From the NCBI RefSeq assembly GCF_900129965.1, contig NZ_FQXM01000041.1:1-19040 (forward strand): a DNA stretch of 19,040 nt. Direction: 5' to 3'. This stretch comes from Clostridium grantii DSM 8605 (GTDB taxonomy: Bacteria > Bacillota > Clostridia > Clostridiales > Clostridiaceae). Within the stretch, counting starts at the first letter, position 1. Each line of letters starts with the position of its first letter. The translations under genes were made by a program, and so were the position numbers. Under the pieces are notes generated by a model. The model saw only the letters and a list, made by a program, of their open reading frames with translations, did no database searches and had not been told where the DNA came from. Shown here piece by piece: positions 1 to 6,908 of the stretch.

Positions 1-131
1 CGAGGTAGGTTGCCCACGTGTTACTCACCCGTCTGCCGCTAATCTGTTCCCGAAGGAACTTCATCGCTCGACTTGCATGTGTTAAGCACGCCGCCAGCGT
101 TCGTCCTGAGCCAGGATCAAACTCTCAATTT
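1..131 (-). rRNA. 16S ribosomal RNA, 5' end only (partial)
   Basis: The reverse complement of positions 106-125 is the universal bacterial 16S 5' primer region (AGAGTTTGATCCTGGCTCAG), followed by GACGAACGCTGGCGGCGTGC and, near the window edge, the GACGGGTGAGTAACACGTGGG block. The mature 5' end should lie near 131, where AAATTGAGAG begins by analogy with E. coli. The gene runs leftward off the window. The V1 loop and flanks resemble Clostridium sensu stricto, but this stretch is too short for a species call. Confidence 0.97.
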
Positions 132-279
132 AAAAAGTTTAATCTGTTTACTCATTTACTTAAATTATTGACTGGCATTTTACATAGAATCCATCGTGAA
201 ACTTAATTTATACTTGTATCAAAATCTCCAATCATTTAGGAGTTTTGTAAATGTATAAATTCTAGTTGAACTGGAATCT

Positions 280-307
280 ATATTATCATTCTCTGTTTAA
301 TTTTCAA
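280..307 (-). promoter_or_regulatory. Candidate promoter of the 16S rRNA operon
   Basis: On the minus strand TTGAAA (302-307) is followed after 16 bases by TAATAT (280-285). The -10 matches only four of six consensus bases, and rRNA operons usually have several tandem promoters, so this is a weak candidate rather than an assignment. Transcription would start about 140 bases upstream of the mature 16S 5' end, a normal leader length. Confidence 0.25.
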
Positions 308-544
308 TGATCAAGTTTTGTTTGTCACGGTTTGTTGCAGCGACATAAAATATAATATCACATTATAAAATGCATTCTTCTTAATAAAATCTATTCAAAT
401 GAATTTATCTCACTATTCCTATCTTATTTTATCTTTTTCTTCAAATTACGTATATTGACACACGTGGTATAGTTTATTTTGTTTTCTATAGTTTAATCTG
501 CACTTCCATTAAATATTTCTTAATTTTATCTGATTTATATAATA

Positions 545-573
545 TTGCTTTATATATTTTTTTATCTTATAAT
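545..573 (+). promoter_or_regulatory. SigmaA-type promoter of the peroxiredoxin gene
   Basis: TTGCTT (545-550), a 17-base spacer, and a perfect TATAAT (568-573). Predicted start of transcription is near 580, leaving a short leader before the AAAGGAAGTG ribosome binding site at 601-610. Confidence 0.6.
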
Positions 574-581
574 TATTGTTA
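567..581 (+). promoter_or_regulatory. PerR-box-like operator over the bcp -10 element
   Basis: Positions 567-581 read TTATAATTATTGTTA. Compared with the PerR box consensus TTATAATnATTATAA, 12 of the 14 defined positions match, including the entire left half. The site covers the -10 element, where a repressor would block RNA polymerase. PerR is the peroxide-sensing Fur-family repressor of Firmicutes, and the gene downstream is a peroxide-reducing enzyme. The caveat is the high local A+T content. Confidence 0.4.
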
Positions 582-618
582 ATAAACAAACAATATCTTT
601 AAAGGAAGTGATTTATTT

Positions 619-1107
619 ATGAAAAATAAACCCGATATTTTATTGTTAGCTCCAGGAATACTTGCTCCTGACTTTACTTTGCCTGGGTCTGATAACCAAA
701 ATCATACTTTAAGCCATTACAAAGGTAAAAATGTAGTTCTTTATTTTTATCCAAAAGATAATTCCGCTGGATGCAGCAAAGAAGCCGAATCCTTTAAAGA
801 CCATCATCCCAGTTTAAATAAATTAAACACAATTGTGCTGGGTATAAGCAAAGATTCTATGAAATCCCATCAAAAGTTTATAGATAAACTTCAATTACCT
901 TTTGTTCTTTTATCAGATGAAGAGGAAACAGTGTGTAATTTGTATGATGTTATGAAAAATAAAAAGCTATACGGAAAAACTTCTCATGGAATAGAAAGAA
1001 GTACTTTTATCATTGATAAAGAAGGGATAATTAAGAAGATATATAGAAAAGTAAGAGTTAAAGAACACGTAGCAAATATAATTACTTTTTTAGACAAAAA
1101 TAAATAA
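619..1107 (+). CDS. bcp: Bcp/PrxQ-family peroxiredoxin (thioredoxin-dependent thiol peroxidase)
   Basis: Cytoplasmic enzyme reducing H2O2 and organic hydroperoxides with thiol donors. At 162 aa it has the usual PrxQ/BCP length. The thioredoxin fold opens with APDFTLPGSDNQ (residues 16-27). The active-site loop YPKDNSAGCSKEAESF (44-59) gives the Pxxx(T/S)xxC motif P45, S49 and peroxidatic C52. The conserved arginine is R127 in ERSTFIID. The canonical resolving cysteine five residues after the peroxidatic one is absent (E57), and the only other cysteine is C106 in the ETVCNLY segment, so it may work as a 1-Cys enzyme or form an atypical disulfide. The ATG follows AAAGGAAGTG by 8 bases. It is the only plus-strand protein gene, divergent from rRNA and convergent with murD, with a possible PerR box in its promoter. 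Confidence 0.93.
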   Translation: MKNKPDILLLAPGILAPDFTLPGSDNQNHTLSHYKGKNVVLYFYPKDNSAGCSKEAESFKDHHPSLNKLNTIVLGISKDSMKSHQKFIDKLQLPFVLLSDEEETVCNLYDVMKNKKLYGKTSHGIERSTFIIDKEGIIKKIYRKVRVKEHVANIITFLDKNK

Positions 1108-1116
1108 GCCTAATTT

Positions 1117-1163
1117 TAAAAAAAGTTGACAATCCACAGTGTACACTATCAATTGTCAACTTT
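1117..1163 (-). terminator. Probable intrinsic terminator of murD
   Basis: Read on the minus strand, the 12-bp stem of 1122-1133/1152-1163 runs straight into a run of T (the A run at 1118-1124 on the plus strand). This is the form of a Rho-independent terminator about 75 bases after the murD stop. In the plus direction neither hairpin is followed by a clean T run, so termination of bcp here is less certain. Confidence 0.6.
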
Positions 1164-1204
1164 GAAAAAATGCGATACTATTAGTAAGCATTTTTTCAAA
1201 GTTG
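1122..1204. repeat. Two overlapping long perfect palindromes between bcp and murD
   Basis: Hairpin A pairs 1122-1133 (AAAGTTGACAAT) with 1152-1163 (ATTGTCAACTTT): 12 perfect pairs around an 18-base loop that itself contains AGTGTACACT. Hairpin B pairs 1157-1173 with 1188-1204: 17 perfect pairs around a 14-base loop containing ACTA-T-TAGT. The right arm of A and left arm of B share 1157-1163, so they cannot both form in full. The layout looks like a small dispersed palindromic element (MITE- or REP-like), recruited as a terminator, but copy number cannot be judged from one window. Confidence 0.6.
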
Positions 1205-1239
1205 TACTAAATAATATTATTATAAAAAGTGATTTGCTT

Positions 1240-2631
1240 TTAAAATGATTTTTCCGCCATATCATTTACAATCTCTTTATATTTAAGACCTCTCATTTCA
1301 AAGTTTACGAACTGATCAAAACTTGCACATGCAGGAGACAACGTTACTATATCTCCTTCTTCTGAGATTTCTCCAGCTTTTATTACTGCTTCATCTAAGT
1401 TTTCAACTACATATGTGTCTATTCTTCTTTCCTGAGTTTTTGATTCTTTTTCAAAAGCTTCTTTTATCTTTTCTTTTGTAGCTCCTAAAAGTATAAGTTT
1501 TTTTATATATGGATATCCACCTTCAGATAATGCCTCAAATGGAATCTTTTTATCGTATCCTCCTGCTATAAGAATAACCTGTTTTTCAAAAGCCTTAAGT
1601 CCTGCTATAGTTCTTGTAGGACTTGATGCAATTGAATCATTATAGTACTCTACTCCATTAATCTCAGCCACAAATTCCGACCTGTGTTCAACCCCTCTAA
1701 AATTTATAGCTACTTCTCTCATAGCATCAATACTAGCATCATCATATGTCATAGAAAAAGCTGCAAGTAGATTTTCTACGTTATGCATACCTTTTAACTT
1801 AACTTCTTTCTTTTCGCATACTTTTTTACCATAAACATATAAATTATTATTTTCAAAATAAGATCCTTCTGCAATTTTTTCTTTTACACTGAACTTTCTC
1901 ACATAACTACCTGTGTTCCTATCCATTACATCAGTTATTGCATTGTCTTTATTAAGAACTAGTAAGCTCCCTTTTGTCTGATATTTATAAATGTTCTCTT
2001 TAGCCTCTTTATATTCTCTCATATCTTTATGAACATCTAAATGATTTGGTGTAATATTTGTTATTAAAGCTGCATCAATAGGTTGCTTCATCGTCATCAA
2101 TTGAAAACTAGATAATTCCAAAACTATTTTATCATTAATAGTCATCTCTTCTAGGTTTGAAAATAAAGGCGTTCCTATATTGCCACCTACCCAAGTTTTA
2201 TAACCAGCTTCTTTTAGGATATTATAAATCATAGTTGTTGTAGTTGTCTTCCCATCGCTACCTGTTACCCCAAAAATCTTCCCTGGACAATACTTTACAA
2301 ACTCCTCCATTTCAGAGGTTATATAAGTTCCTTCCTCTTTACATTTTAATAAAGCTGGATGATCTATTCTCATGGAAGGTGTTTTAAAAACTACTTGGAA
2401 CCCTGTAAGTTTTTCAAGATAATTCTCTCCTAAAACAAGTTTTACTCCAAGCGCTTTAAATTCTTCTCCAATAGTTCCTAATTCTTCTTCATTTTTTTTA
2501 TCAAAAGCTGAAACTGTTGCCCCTAAATCCACCAAAGATCTAATTAAAGGTATGTTACTTACTCCTATACCAACAACTGCTGTACTTTTACCATTTATAA
2601 AACGCTTAAATTCATCAAATTTAATACCCAT
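1240..2631 (-). CDS. murD: UDP-N-acetylmuramoyl-L-alanine--D-glutamate ligase
   Basis: Cytoplasmic peptidoglycan precursor enzyme that adds D-glutamate to UDP-MurNAc-L-Ala using ATP. The length, 463 aa, is normal for MurD. The N-terminal Rossmann-like UDP-binding domain covers about 1-115, the ATP-binding central domain carries the P-loop GVTGSDGKTT (121-130), and NITPNHLDVH (192-201) and the YKEAKENI segment (lysine that is carbamoylated in Mur ligases) follow. The C-terminal domain shows FRGVEHRSEF, YYNDSIASSP and LSPACASFDQFVNFEMRG, all diagnostic of MurD rather than MurC/E/F. The ATG is preceded by GGAGG at 2639-2643. It stands alone, with a glyS terminator upstream and a promoter of its own, apart from the usual dcw cluster. 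Its P-loop has SDGK where many MurDs have TNGK. Confidence 0.95.
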   Translation of the reverse strand: MGIKFDEFKRFINGKSTAVVGIGVSNIPLIRSLVDLGATVSAFDKKNEEELGTIGEEFKALGVKLVLGENYLEKLTGFQVVFKTPSMRIDHPALLKCKEEGTYITSEMEEFVKYCPGKIFGVTGSDGKTTTTTMIYNILKEAGYKTWVGGNIGTPLFSNLEEMTINDKIVLELSSFQLMTMKQPIDAALITNITPNHLDVHKDMREYKEAKENIYKYQTKGSLLVLNKDNAITDVMDRNTGSYVRKFSVKEKIAEGSYFENNNLYVYGKKVCEKKEVKLKGMHNVENLLAAFSMTYDDASIDAMREVAINFRGVEHRSEFVAEINGVEYYNDSIASSPTRTIAGLKAFEKQVILIAGGYDKKIPFEALSEGGYPYIKKLILLGATKEKIKEAFEKESKTQERRIDTYVVENLDEAVIKAGEISEEGDIVTLSPACASFDQFVNFEMRGLKYKEIVNDMAEKSF

Positions 2632-2683
2632 ATCACTACCTCCATAGGTTTTATATATTATTAATTATTGCCATCTTTTATTA

Positions 2684-2692
2684 ATTATAGCA
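2684..2692 (-). promoter_or_regulatory. Extended -10 promoter of murD
   Basis: On the minus strand TGC TATAAT gives a perfect -10 with the TGn extension. The -35 position (TAGTTA, 17 bases further up) is poor, as is common for extended -10 promoters. It lies between the glyS terminator and the murD start, with a leader of about 45 bases. Confidence 0.45.
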
Positions 2693-2729
2693 CTAGAAAA
2701 GATCAATAACTATTATTATATTTTACTAT

Positions 2730-2766
2730 AAAAAAACCTAAAGGTTTATATCAACCTTTAGGTTTT
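2730..2766 (-). terminator. Intrinsic terminator of glyS
   Basis: A 14-bp perfect stem (2733-2746 with 2753-2766) around a 6-base loop. On the minus strand it starts three bases after the glyS stop codon and runs into seven T residues. This separates glyS from murD. Confidence 0.9.
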
Positions 2767-2769
2767 CAA

Positions 2770-4161
2770 TTAAAATTTTATTTTTTCATTTAAGAAAGCT
2801 TCTAGTTCATCTATTCTTAATCTTTTTTGTTCCATTGTATCTCTATCTCTTACTGTAACTGCATTATCTTCTAAAGTATCAAAATCTACAGTTATGCAGT
2901 AAGGCGTTCCAATTTCATCTTCTCTTCTATATCTTTTACCAATACTTCCTGCTTCATCATAATCAATGTTGAACTTTTCACTTAATTCCTCATACACTTC
3001 AAGTGCTTTATCTTTTAATTTCTTAGATAATGGAAGTATAGCTGCTTTAAATGGTGCTAATGCTGGGTGTAAATGTAGTACATTTCTGCTATCTCCATTT
3101 TCTAATACTTCTTCATCATATGCATCAGCTAAGAAAGCAAGTGTAACTCTGTCTGCTCCCAATGATGGTTCTATACAATAAGGAACATATTTTTCATTAG
3201 TTATTGGGTCTAGATAGTTCATATCTTCTCCTGAATGAGTCATATGTTGTTTTAAATCATAGTCTGTTCTATCAGCGATTCCCCATAATTCACCCCAGCC
3301 AAATGGGAATAAGAATTCAATATCACATGTAGCATTAGAATAAAAAGATAGTTCATCTGCTGAGTGATCTCTTTTTCTTAAATTTTCTTCGCTCATTCCT
3401 AAATCTAATAAGAATTTCCAGCAGTAGTCTTTCCAATAATTATACCACTCAATATCCGTTCCTGGTTTACAAAAGAATTCTAATTCCATTTGTTCAAATT
3501 CTCTTGTTCTAAAAGTAAAGTTACCTGGTGTAATCTCATTTCTAAAAGATTTACCTATTTGTCCTATACCAAAAGGAACTTTTTTTCTAGATGAACGTTG
3601 AACATTTTTAAAGTTAACAAATATTCCTTGTGCTGTTTCTGGTCTTAAATATATTTCAGCAGCTGAATCTTCTGTAACTCCTTGGAAAGTTTTAAACATA
3701 AGATTAAATCTTCTGATATTTGTATAATTCATTTTTCCACATTTAGGACATACAATATTATTTTTTTCAATGTACTCCATAAGCTCTTCATTTGTCCAAC
3801 CATCTGCTGATTCTGTATCTCTTCCATTTTCATGCAAATGATCTTCAACTAATTTATCTGCTCTAAATCTAGCTTTGCACTCTTTGCAATCCATCAGTGG
3901 ATCTGAAAATCCTCCAATATGTCCTGATGCTACCCATACTTGAGTATTCATTAATATCCCACAGTCTACTCCCACATTATATGGACTTTGTTGAACAAAT
4001 TTTTTCCACCAAGCTTTTTTTACATTATTTTTAAATTCGACCCCTAAAGGACCATAATCCCATGAGTTTGCTAGCCCTCCATATATTTCTGATCCTTGGA
4101 ATATAAATCCTCTATTCTTACAAAGTGCTACTATCTTATCCATTGACTTTTCCACTGCCAT
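2770..4161 (-). CDS. glyS: Glycyl-tRNA synthetase (single-chain, class II alpha2 type)
   Basis: Charges tRNA-Gly with glycine in the cytoplasm. At 463 aa it is the dimeric eukaryote/archaea-like GlyRS found in many Firmicutes, not the GlyQ/GlyS alpha-beta enzyme. The class II motifs are visible: motif 1 around YGGLANSWDYGPLG (27-40), motif 2 FRNEITPGNFTFRTREFEQ (206-224), and motif 3 EPSLGADRVTLAF (331-343). The insertion between motifs 1 and 2 has paired CxxC sites (C92/C95 and C138/C141), suggesting a zinc-binding module. The C-terminal anticodon-binding domain starts around 365 (HPALAPFKAAILPL). The ATG has an ideal AAAGGAGGT ribosome binding site. Regulation is by the upstream T-box, and a strong terminator follows. 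Many annotation pipelines would name it glyQS or glyS. Confidence 0.96.
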   Translation of the reverse strand: MAVEKSMDKIVALCKNRGFIFQGSEIYGGLANSWDYGPLGVEFKNNVKKAWWKKFVQQSPYNVGVDCGILMNTQVWVASGHIGGFSDPLMDCKECKARFRADKLVEDHLHENGRDTESADGWTNEELMEYIEKNNIVCPKCGKMNYTNIRRFNLMFKTFQGVTEDSAAEIYLRPETAQGIFVNFKNVQRSSRKKVPFGIGQIGKSFRNEITPGNFTFRTREFEQMELEFFCKPGTDIEWYNYWKDYCWKFLLDLGMSEENLRKRDHSADELSFYSNATCDIEFLFPFGWGELWGIADRTDYDLKQHMTHSGEDMNYLDPITNEKYVPYCIEPSLGADRVTLAFLADAYDEEVLENGDSRNVLHLHPALAPFKAAILPLSKKLKDKALEVYEELSEKFNIDYDEAGSIGKRYRREDEIGTPYCITVDFDTLEDNAVTVRDRDTMEQKRLRIDELEAFLNEKIKF

Positions 4162-4219
4162 AAAATTACCTCCTTTTATTATTTACCTCAATTCATTAAA
4201 AAAGTTGAAAAAACCATAT

Positions 4220-4423
4220 AAAAAAAAGACCTATCAACCAAAGGGACGAATAAAATCCGCGGTTCCACCCTTCTTGGCTACAGCCCTACTTTAAAAGAAT
4301 ATTGTACTCAAAAGCGCCCTTCACAAAAGAACTTTGATTGTTTTCACCAAACACAATCTCTCTAAAAAAGAATCTTCTATTACTCTTCTTCATCAATGTA
4401 CATTAAGTATTAAATTGTTCCTT
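4220..4423 (-). promoter_or_regulatory. T-box riboswitch (tRNA-Gly sensing) controlling glyS
   Basis: The minus strand holds the T-box core AGGGTGGAACCGCGG at 4257-4271. Its TGGA pairs with the UCCA 3' end expected of uncharged tRNA-Gly (discriminator U). Upstream are Stem I elements: AGAGAG (4358-4363) and a GATTGT/ACAATC hairpin (4336-4358) whose loop carries GGTG (4345-4348). A GGC triplet at 4316-4318, just before the 3' side of Stem I, is the likely specifier codon for glycine. GGCTGTAGCC forms the small Stem III. The antisense arm TTCGTCCCTT (from about 4241-4250) can pair with AAGGGTGGAA to form the competing terminator, followed by a U run at 4220-4227. Uncharged tRNA-Gly should favour the antiterminator and glyS expression. 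Confidence 0.93.
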
Positions 4424-4429
4424 ACTTGT

Positions 4430-4457
4430 ATTCTACCAAACAACAAATCATTGTCAA
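4430..4457 (-). promoter_or_regulatory. Promoter of the T-box-glyS transcript
   Basis: Minus strand TTGACA (4452-4457), 16-base spacer, TAGAAT (4430-4435). Predicted start near 4423 leaves about 260 bases of leader, enough for a complete T-box. It sits immediately downstream of tRNA-Asn. Confidence 0.75.
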
Positions 4458-4478
4458 GAATTTTTCAAAAAATAAAAA

Positions 4479-4553
<75 letters not shown>

Positions 4554-4573
4554 ACATTTTTGCTACAAGAATT

Positions 4574-4601
4574 ATTATATCAGGTATTAATAAAAAAGCA
4601 A
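4574..4601 (-). promoter_or_regulatory. Promoter of tRNA-Asn
   Basis: Minus strand TTGCTT (4596-4601), 16-base spacer, perfect TATAAT (4574-4579). Predicted start near 4567, about 14 bases before the mature tRNA. It is downstream of the lysS terminator, supporting a separate transcript. Confidence 0.65.
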
Positions 4602-4653
4602 TAGTTTTTTCACAATTTTTTATATTTTTTTACGATTCTTTATCAACATACTT

Positions 4654-4680
4654 AAAAAAGCCCGCAAACATTGCGAGCTT
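4654..4680 (-). terminator. Intrinsic terminator of the greA-lysS unit
   Basis: The stem AAGCTCGCAA / TTGCGGGCTT (10 pairs, one G-U) closes a 3-base loop (4658-4667 with 4671-4680), followed on the minus strand by six T. It starts eight bases after the lysS stop. Confidence 0.9.
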
Positions 4681-4688
4681 TATACTTA

Positions 4689-6221
4689 TTATTTTAATGG
4701 CTTCATTGTTGGGAACAATAGTACATCCCTAATAGAACTAGAATCCGTTAAGAACATTACAAGCCTATCAATGCCTATTCCTAATCCACCAGTTGGAGGC
4801 ATTCCTATTTCTAAAGCATTTATGAAGTCATCATCCATCATATAAGCTTCATCATCACCTAATTCTCTTTCTCTTAATTGTTGTAAGAATCTATCCTTTT
4901 GTACAATAGGATCATTTAATTCAGAATAAGCATTACATAGTTCTCTTCCATATACAAATCCTTCAAATCTTTCAGTTAACTCATCATTTCCTCTTTTCTT
5001 TTTAGTTAAAGGAGATATCTCAACTGGATAATCTGTAATAAATGTAGGTTGGATAAGTTTATCTTCAACAAACTCTTCAAAGAACACATTTAATAAATCG
5101 CCTTTAGTGCAATCTTTTAATTCTTTCTTAGTTTTAATATTTTTCTCTTTTGCAATATTTCTTGCTTCTTCATCTGATTTAAATTGACTAAAATCAACAC
5201 CTGCGTATTCTTTAACCGCATCAGTCATAGTAATTCTTTTCCATGGAGGCATAAAGTCAATTTCTGTTCCCTCATATGTTACTTTTGTAGTACCTAGTAC
5301 TTTTTCACATATGTATGCAATCATGTTTTCAGTTATTTCCATCATATCATTATAATCAGCATAAGCTTCATAAAGTTCCATTACAGTGAACTCTGGATTA
5401 TGTCTTACATCCATTCCTTCATTTCTAAAATTTCTTCCAATTTCATAAACTTTTTCAAAACCGCCTACGATTAATCTTTTAAGATACAATTCAGTAGCAA
5501 TTCTTAAAAACATATCTATATCTAACGCATTATGATGAGTATTAAAAGGTCTTGCAGCTGCACCACCAGCAATTGGTGATAATATAGGAGTTTCCACTTC
5601 AATAAATTCTTTATTGTCCAAAAACTCTCTCATATATCTTATTATAGCCGTTCTTTTTAAGAATACATCTTTTACATCCCTACTCATAATTAAATCTACA
5701 TATCTTTGTCTATATCTTAAATCTGGATCCTTTAAACCATGGAATTTTTCTGGTAGTGGTCTTAAAGATTTAGCCAAAAGTTCGAAATCTTGTATTTGCA
5801 AAGTTACCTCTCCAGTTTTTGTTTTAAAAACTGTACCTGTAATAGAAACAAAATCACCAATATCAAAAGTCTTATATTCCTTGATTTTTTCTTCTCCAAC
5901 GATATCTATTTTAATATATAATTGAATTTTACCATATCTATCATGCACATCAGAAAAACCGGCTTTTCCATGAACTCTCTTAGACATCATCCTTCCAGCG
6001 ACTTTAACTTCTTTGCCTTCAAGTTCATCATAGTTTTCATTTATTTCTTTAGAATTATGTGTACGTTCAACCTTATATACATCAAAAGGATCTTTTCCTT
6101 CTTCTTGCAGTCTAGATAATTTTTCTCTTCTTTCCTTTATTAAAACATTGTATTCTTCTTCTGCCTTAGCAGCAAGTCGAAGTTCTTTAATTTCTTCTTT
6201 AGTTAATTGCTTTTCTTCCAT
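4689..6221 (-). CDS. lysS: Lysyl-tRNA synthetase (class II)
   Basis: Charges tRNA-Lys in the cytoplasm. At 510 aa it is slightly longer than the usual 490-505, because of a charged N-terminal helix (about 1-45). The OB-fold anticodon-binding domain spans about 68-150 (VKVAGRMMSKRVHGKAGFSD). The class II core has motif 1 FIEVETPILSP (206-216), motif 2 FRNEGMDVRHNPEFTVMELY (265-284) and motif 3 GGLGIGIDRLVMFL (478-491). YGRELCNAYSELNDP, near the C-terminus, is typical of LysRS. The ATG follows GGAGGTAAATTTTT. It lies 75 bases after greA with no terminator seen between them, so co-transcription with greA is likely. The lysS-rrn proximity matches the B. subtilis arrangement. Confidence 0.97.
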   Translation of the reverse strand: MEEKQLTKEEIKELRLAAKAEEEYNVLIKERREKLSRLQEEGKDPFDVYKVERTHNSKEINENYDELEGKEVKVAGRMMSKRVHGKAGFSDVHDRYGKIQLYIKIDIVGEEKIKEYKTFDIGDFVSITGTVFKTKTGEVTLQIQDFELLAKSLRPLPEKFHGLKDPDLRYRQRYVDLIMSRDVKDVFLKRTAIIRYMREFLDNKEFIEVETPILSPIAGGAAARPFNTHHNALDIDMFLRIATELYLKRLIVGGFEKVYEIGRNFRNEGMDVRHNPEFTVMELYEAYADYNDMMEITENMIAYICEKVLGTTKVTYEGTEIDFMPPWKRITMTDAVKEYAGVDFSQFKSDEEARNIAKEKNIKTKKELKDCTKGDLLNVFFEEFVEDKLIQPTFITDYPVEISPLTKKKRGNDELTERFEGFVYGRELCNAYSELNDPIVQKDRFLQQLRERELGDDEAYMMDDDFINALEIGMPPTGGLGIGIDRLVMFLTDSSSIRDVLLFPTMKPLK

Positions 6222-6296
6222 AAAAATTTACCTCCATTTTTTATAGGATTCTGTTTTCCTTGAGCTTAACACTCATCTATTCCAAAATTCCTTCTA

Positions 6297-6776
6297 TTAT
6301 CTATGCATATCCAAAATCTCGAATTTATTTGTTCCTTTTGGAATATGTACTTCTACAATATCTCCAACCTTTTTACCTATTAAAGCTTCTCCTACTGGTG
6401 ATTCGTTTGATATTTTATATTCCACTGGATCCGCTTCAGCAGAACCAACAATGTGGAATTCAATTTCTTCATCGAATTCATAATCCTTAACTTTTACAAA
6501 AGCACCTATAGTAACTACATCTTTAGGCAATTCATTTTCATCTAAAATTTCTGCATTATTTAATTTGTTTTCTAATAAAGCAATTCTTCCTTCTACAAAC
6601 GCTTGATCATTTTTGGCTTCATCATACTCAGAGTTTTCACTCAAATCTCCATAAGATAATGCAACCTTAATCTTTTCAGTAATTTCTTTACGCTTAACTG
6701 ATCTTAAGTATTCTAATTCATCTTCAAGTTTTCTTAAACCTTCTCTAGTCAATATGTAGCTTTTACCTATACTCAT
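6297..6776 (-). CDS. greA: Transcription elongation factor GreA
   Basis: Rescues backtracked RNA polymerase by stimulating transcript cleavage through the secondary channel. At 159 aa it has typical GreA length. The N-terminal antiparallel coiled coil (about 5-77, starting ILTREGLRKLEDELEYL) carries the acidic tip GDLSENSEY (43-51) with D44 and E47, the residues that coordinate the catalytic metal. The C-terminal FKBP-like domain covers about 85-159 (VTIGAFVKVKD, SPVGEALIGKKVGD). The ATG is preceded by AAAGGGGAG with 8 bases of spacing. It has its own sigmaA promoter and is followed by lysS in the same orientation, a common arrangement in clostridia. Confidence 0.97.
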   Translation of the reverse strand: MSIGKSYILTREGLRKLEDELEYLRSVKRKEITEKIKVALSYGDLSENSEYDEAKNDQAFVEGRIALLENKLNNAEILDENELPKDVVTIGAFVKVKDYEFDEEIEFHIVGSAEADPVEYKISNESPVGEALIGKKVGDIVEVHIPKGTNKFEILDMHR

Positions 6777-6836
6777 TTAGAAACTCCCCTTTGAATAAAT
6801 TTATGTAAATTATTTTTATTTTACTAATTTTATGTA

Positions 6837-6865
6837 ATTATAGACCACTTAAATATTTAAGTCAA
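6837..6865 (-). promoter_or_regulatory. Promoter of greA-lysS
   Basis: Minus strand TTGACT (6860-6865), 17-base spacer, perfect TATAAT (6837-6842). Predicted start near 6830, about 55 bases before the greA ATG. One of the best sigmaA promoters in the window. Confidence 0.8.
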
Positions 6866-6887
6866 TATGATTATCTTATATTGACTT
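6859..6887. repeat. 10-bp inverted repeat over the greA -35 element
   Basis: AAGTCAATAT (6859-6868) and ATATTGACTT (6878-6887) are perfect inverted arms separated by 9 bases. The left arm contains the greA -35 hexamer. It also sits about 22 bases after the stop of the upstream gene, so it could act as a weak terminator without a clear T run, or as an operator. Confidence 0.5.
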
Positions 6888-6908
6888 TGTCCTATCCTTC
6901 TAATTATT

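Larger units (their letters stand above)
132..618. other. Divergent intergenic region: rRNA leader/promoters and bcp promoter
   Basis: 487 bases without a supportable gene. The left part (132 to about 310) must hold the leader and at least part of the promoter region of the minus-strand rRNA operon. The right part (545-610) holds the plus-strand peroxiredoxin promoter and ribosome binding site. I searched both strands for short ORFs with a ribosome binding site and found none. Very A+T-rich sequence makes single hexamer matches unreliable here. Confidence 0.6.

Noticed and set aside
18..206. Plus-strand ORF of 62 codons
   Set aside because: It overlaps the 16S rRNA 5' end and its leader on the opposite strand and has no ribosome binding site.
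455..473. Perfect TTGACA followed by TATAGT on the plus strand
   Set aside because: The spacing is only 7 bases, and no suitable -10 lies 16-18 bases away; not a promoter.
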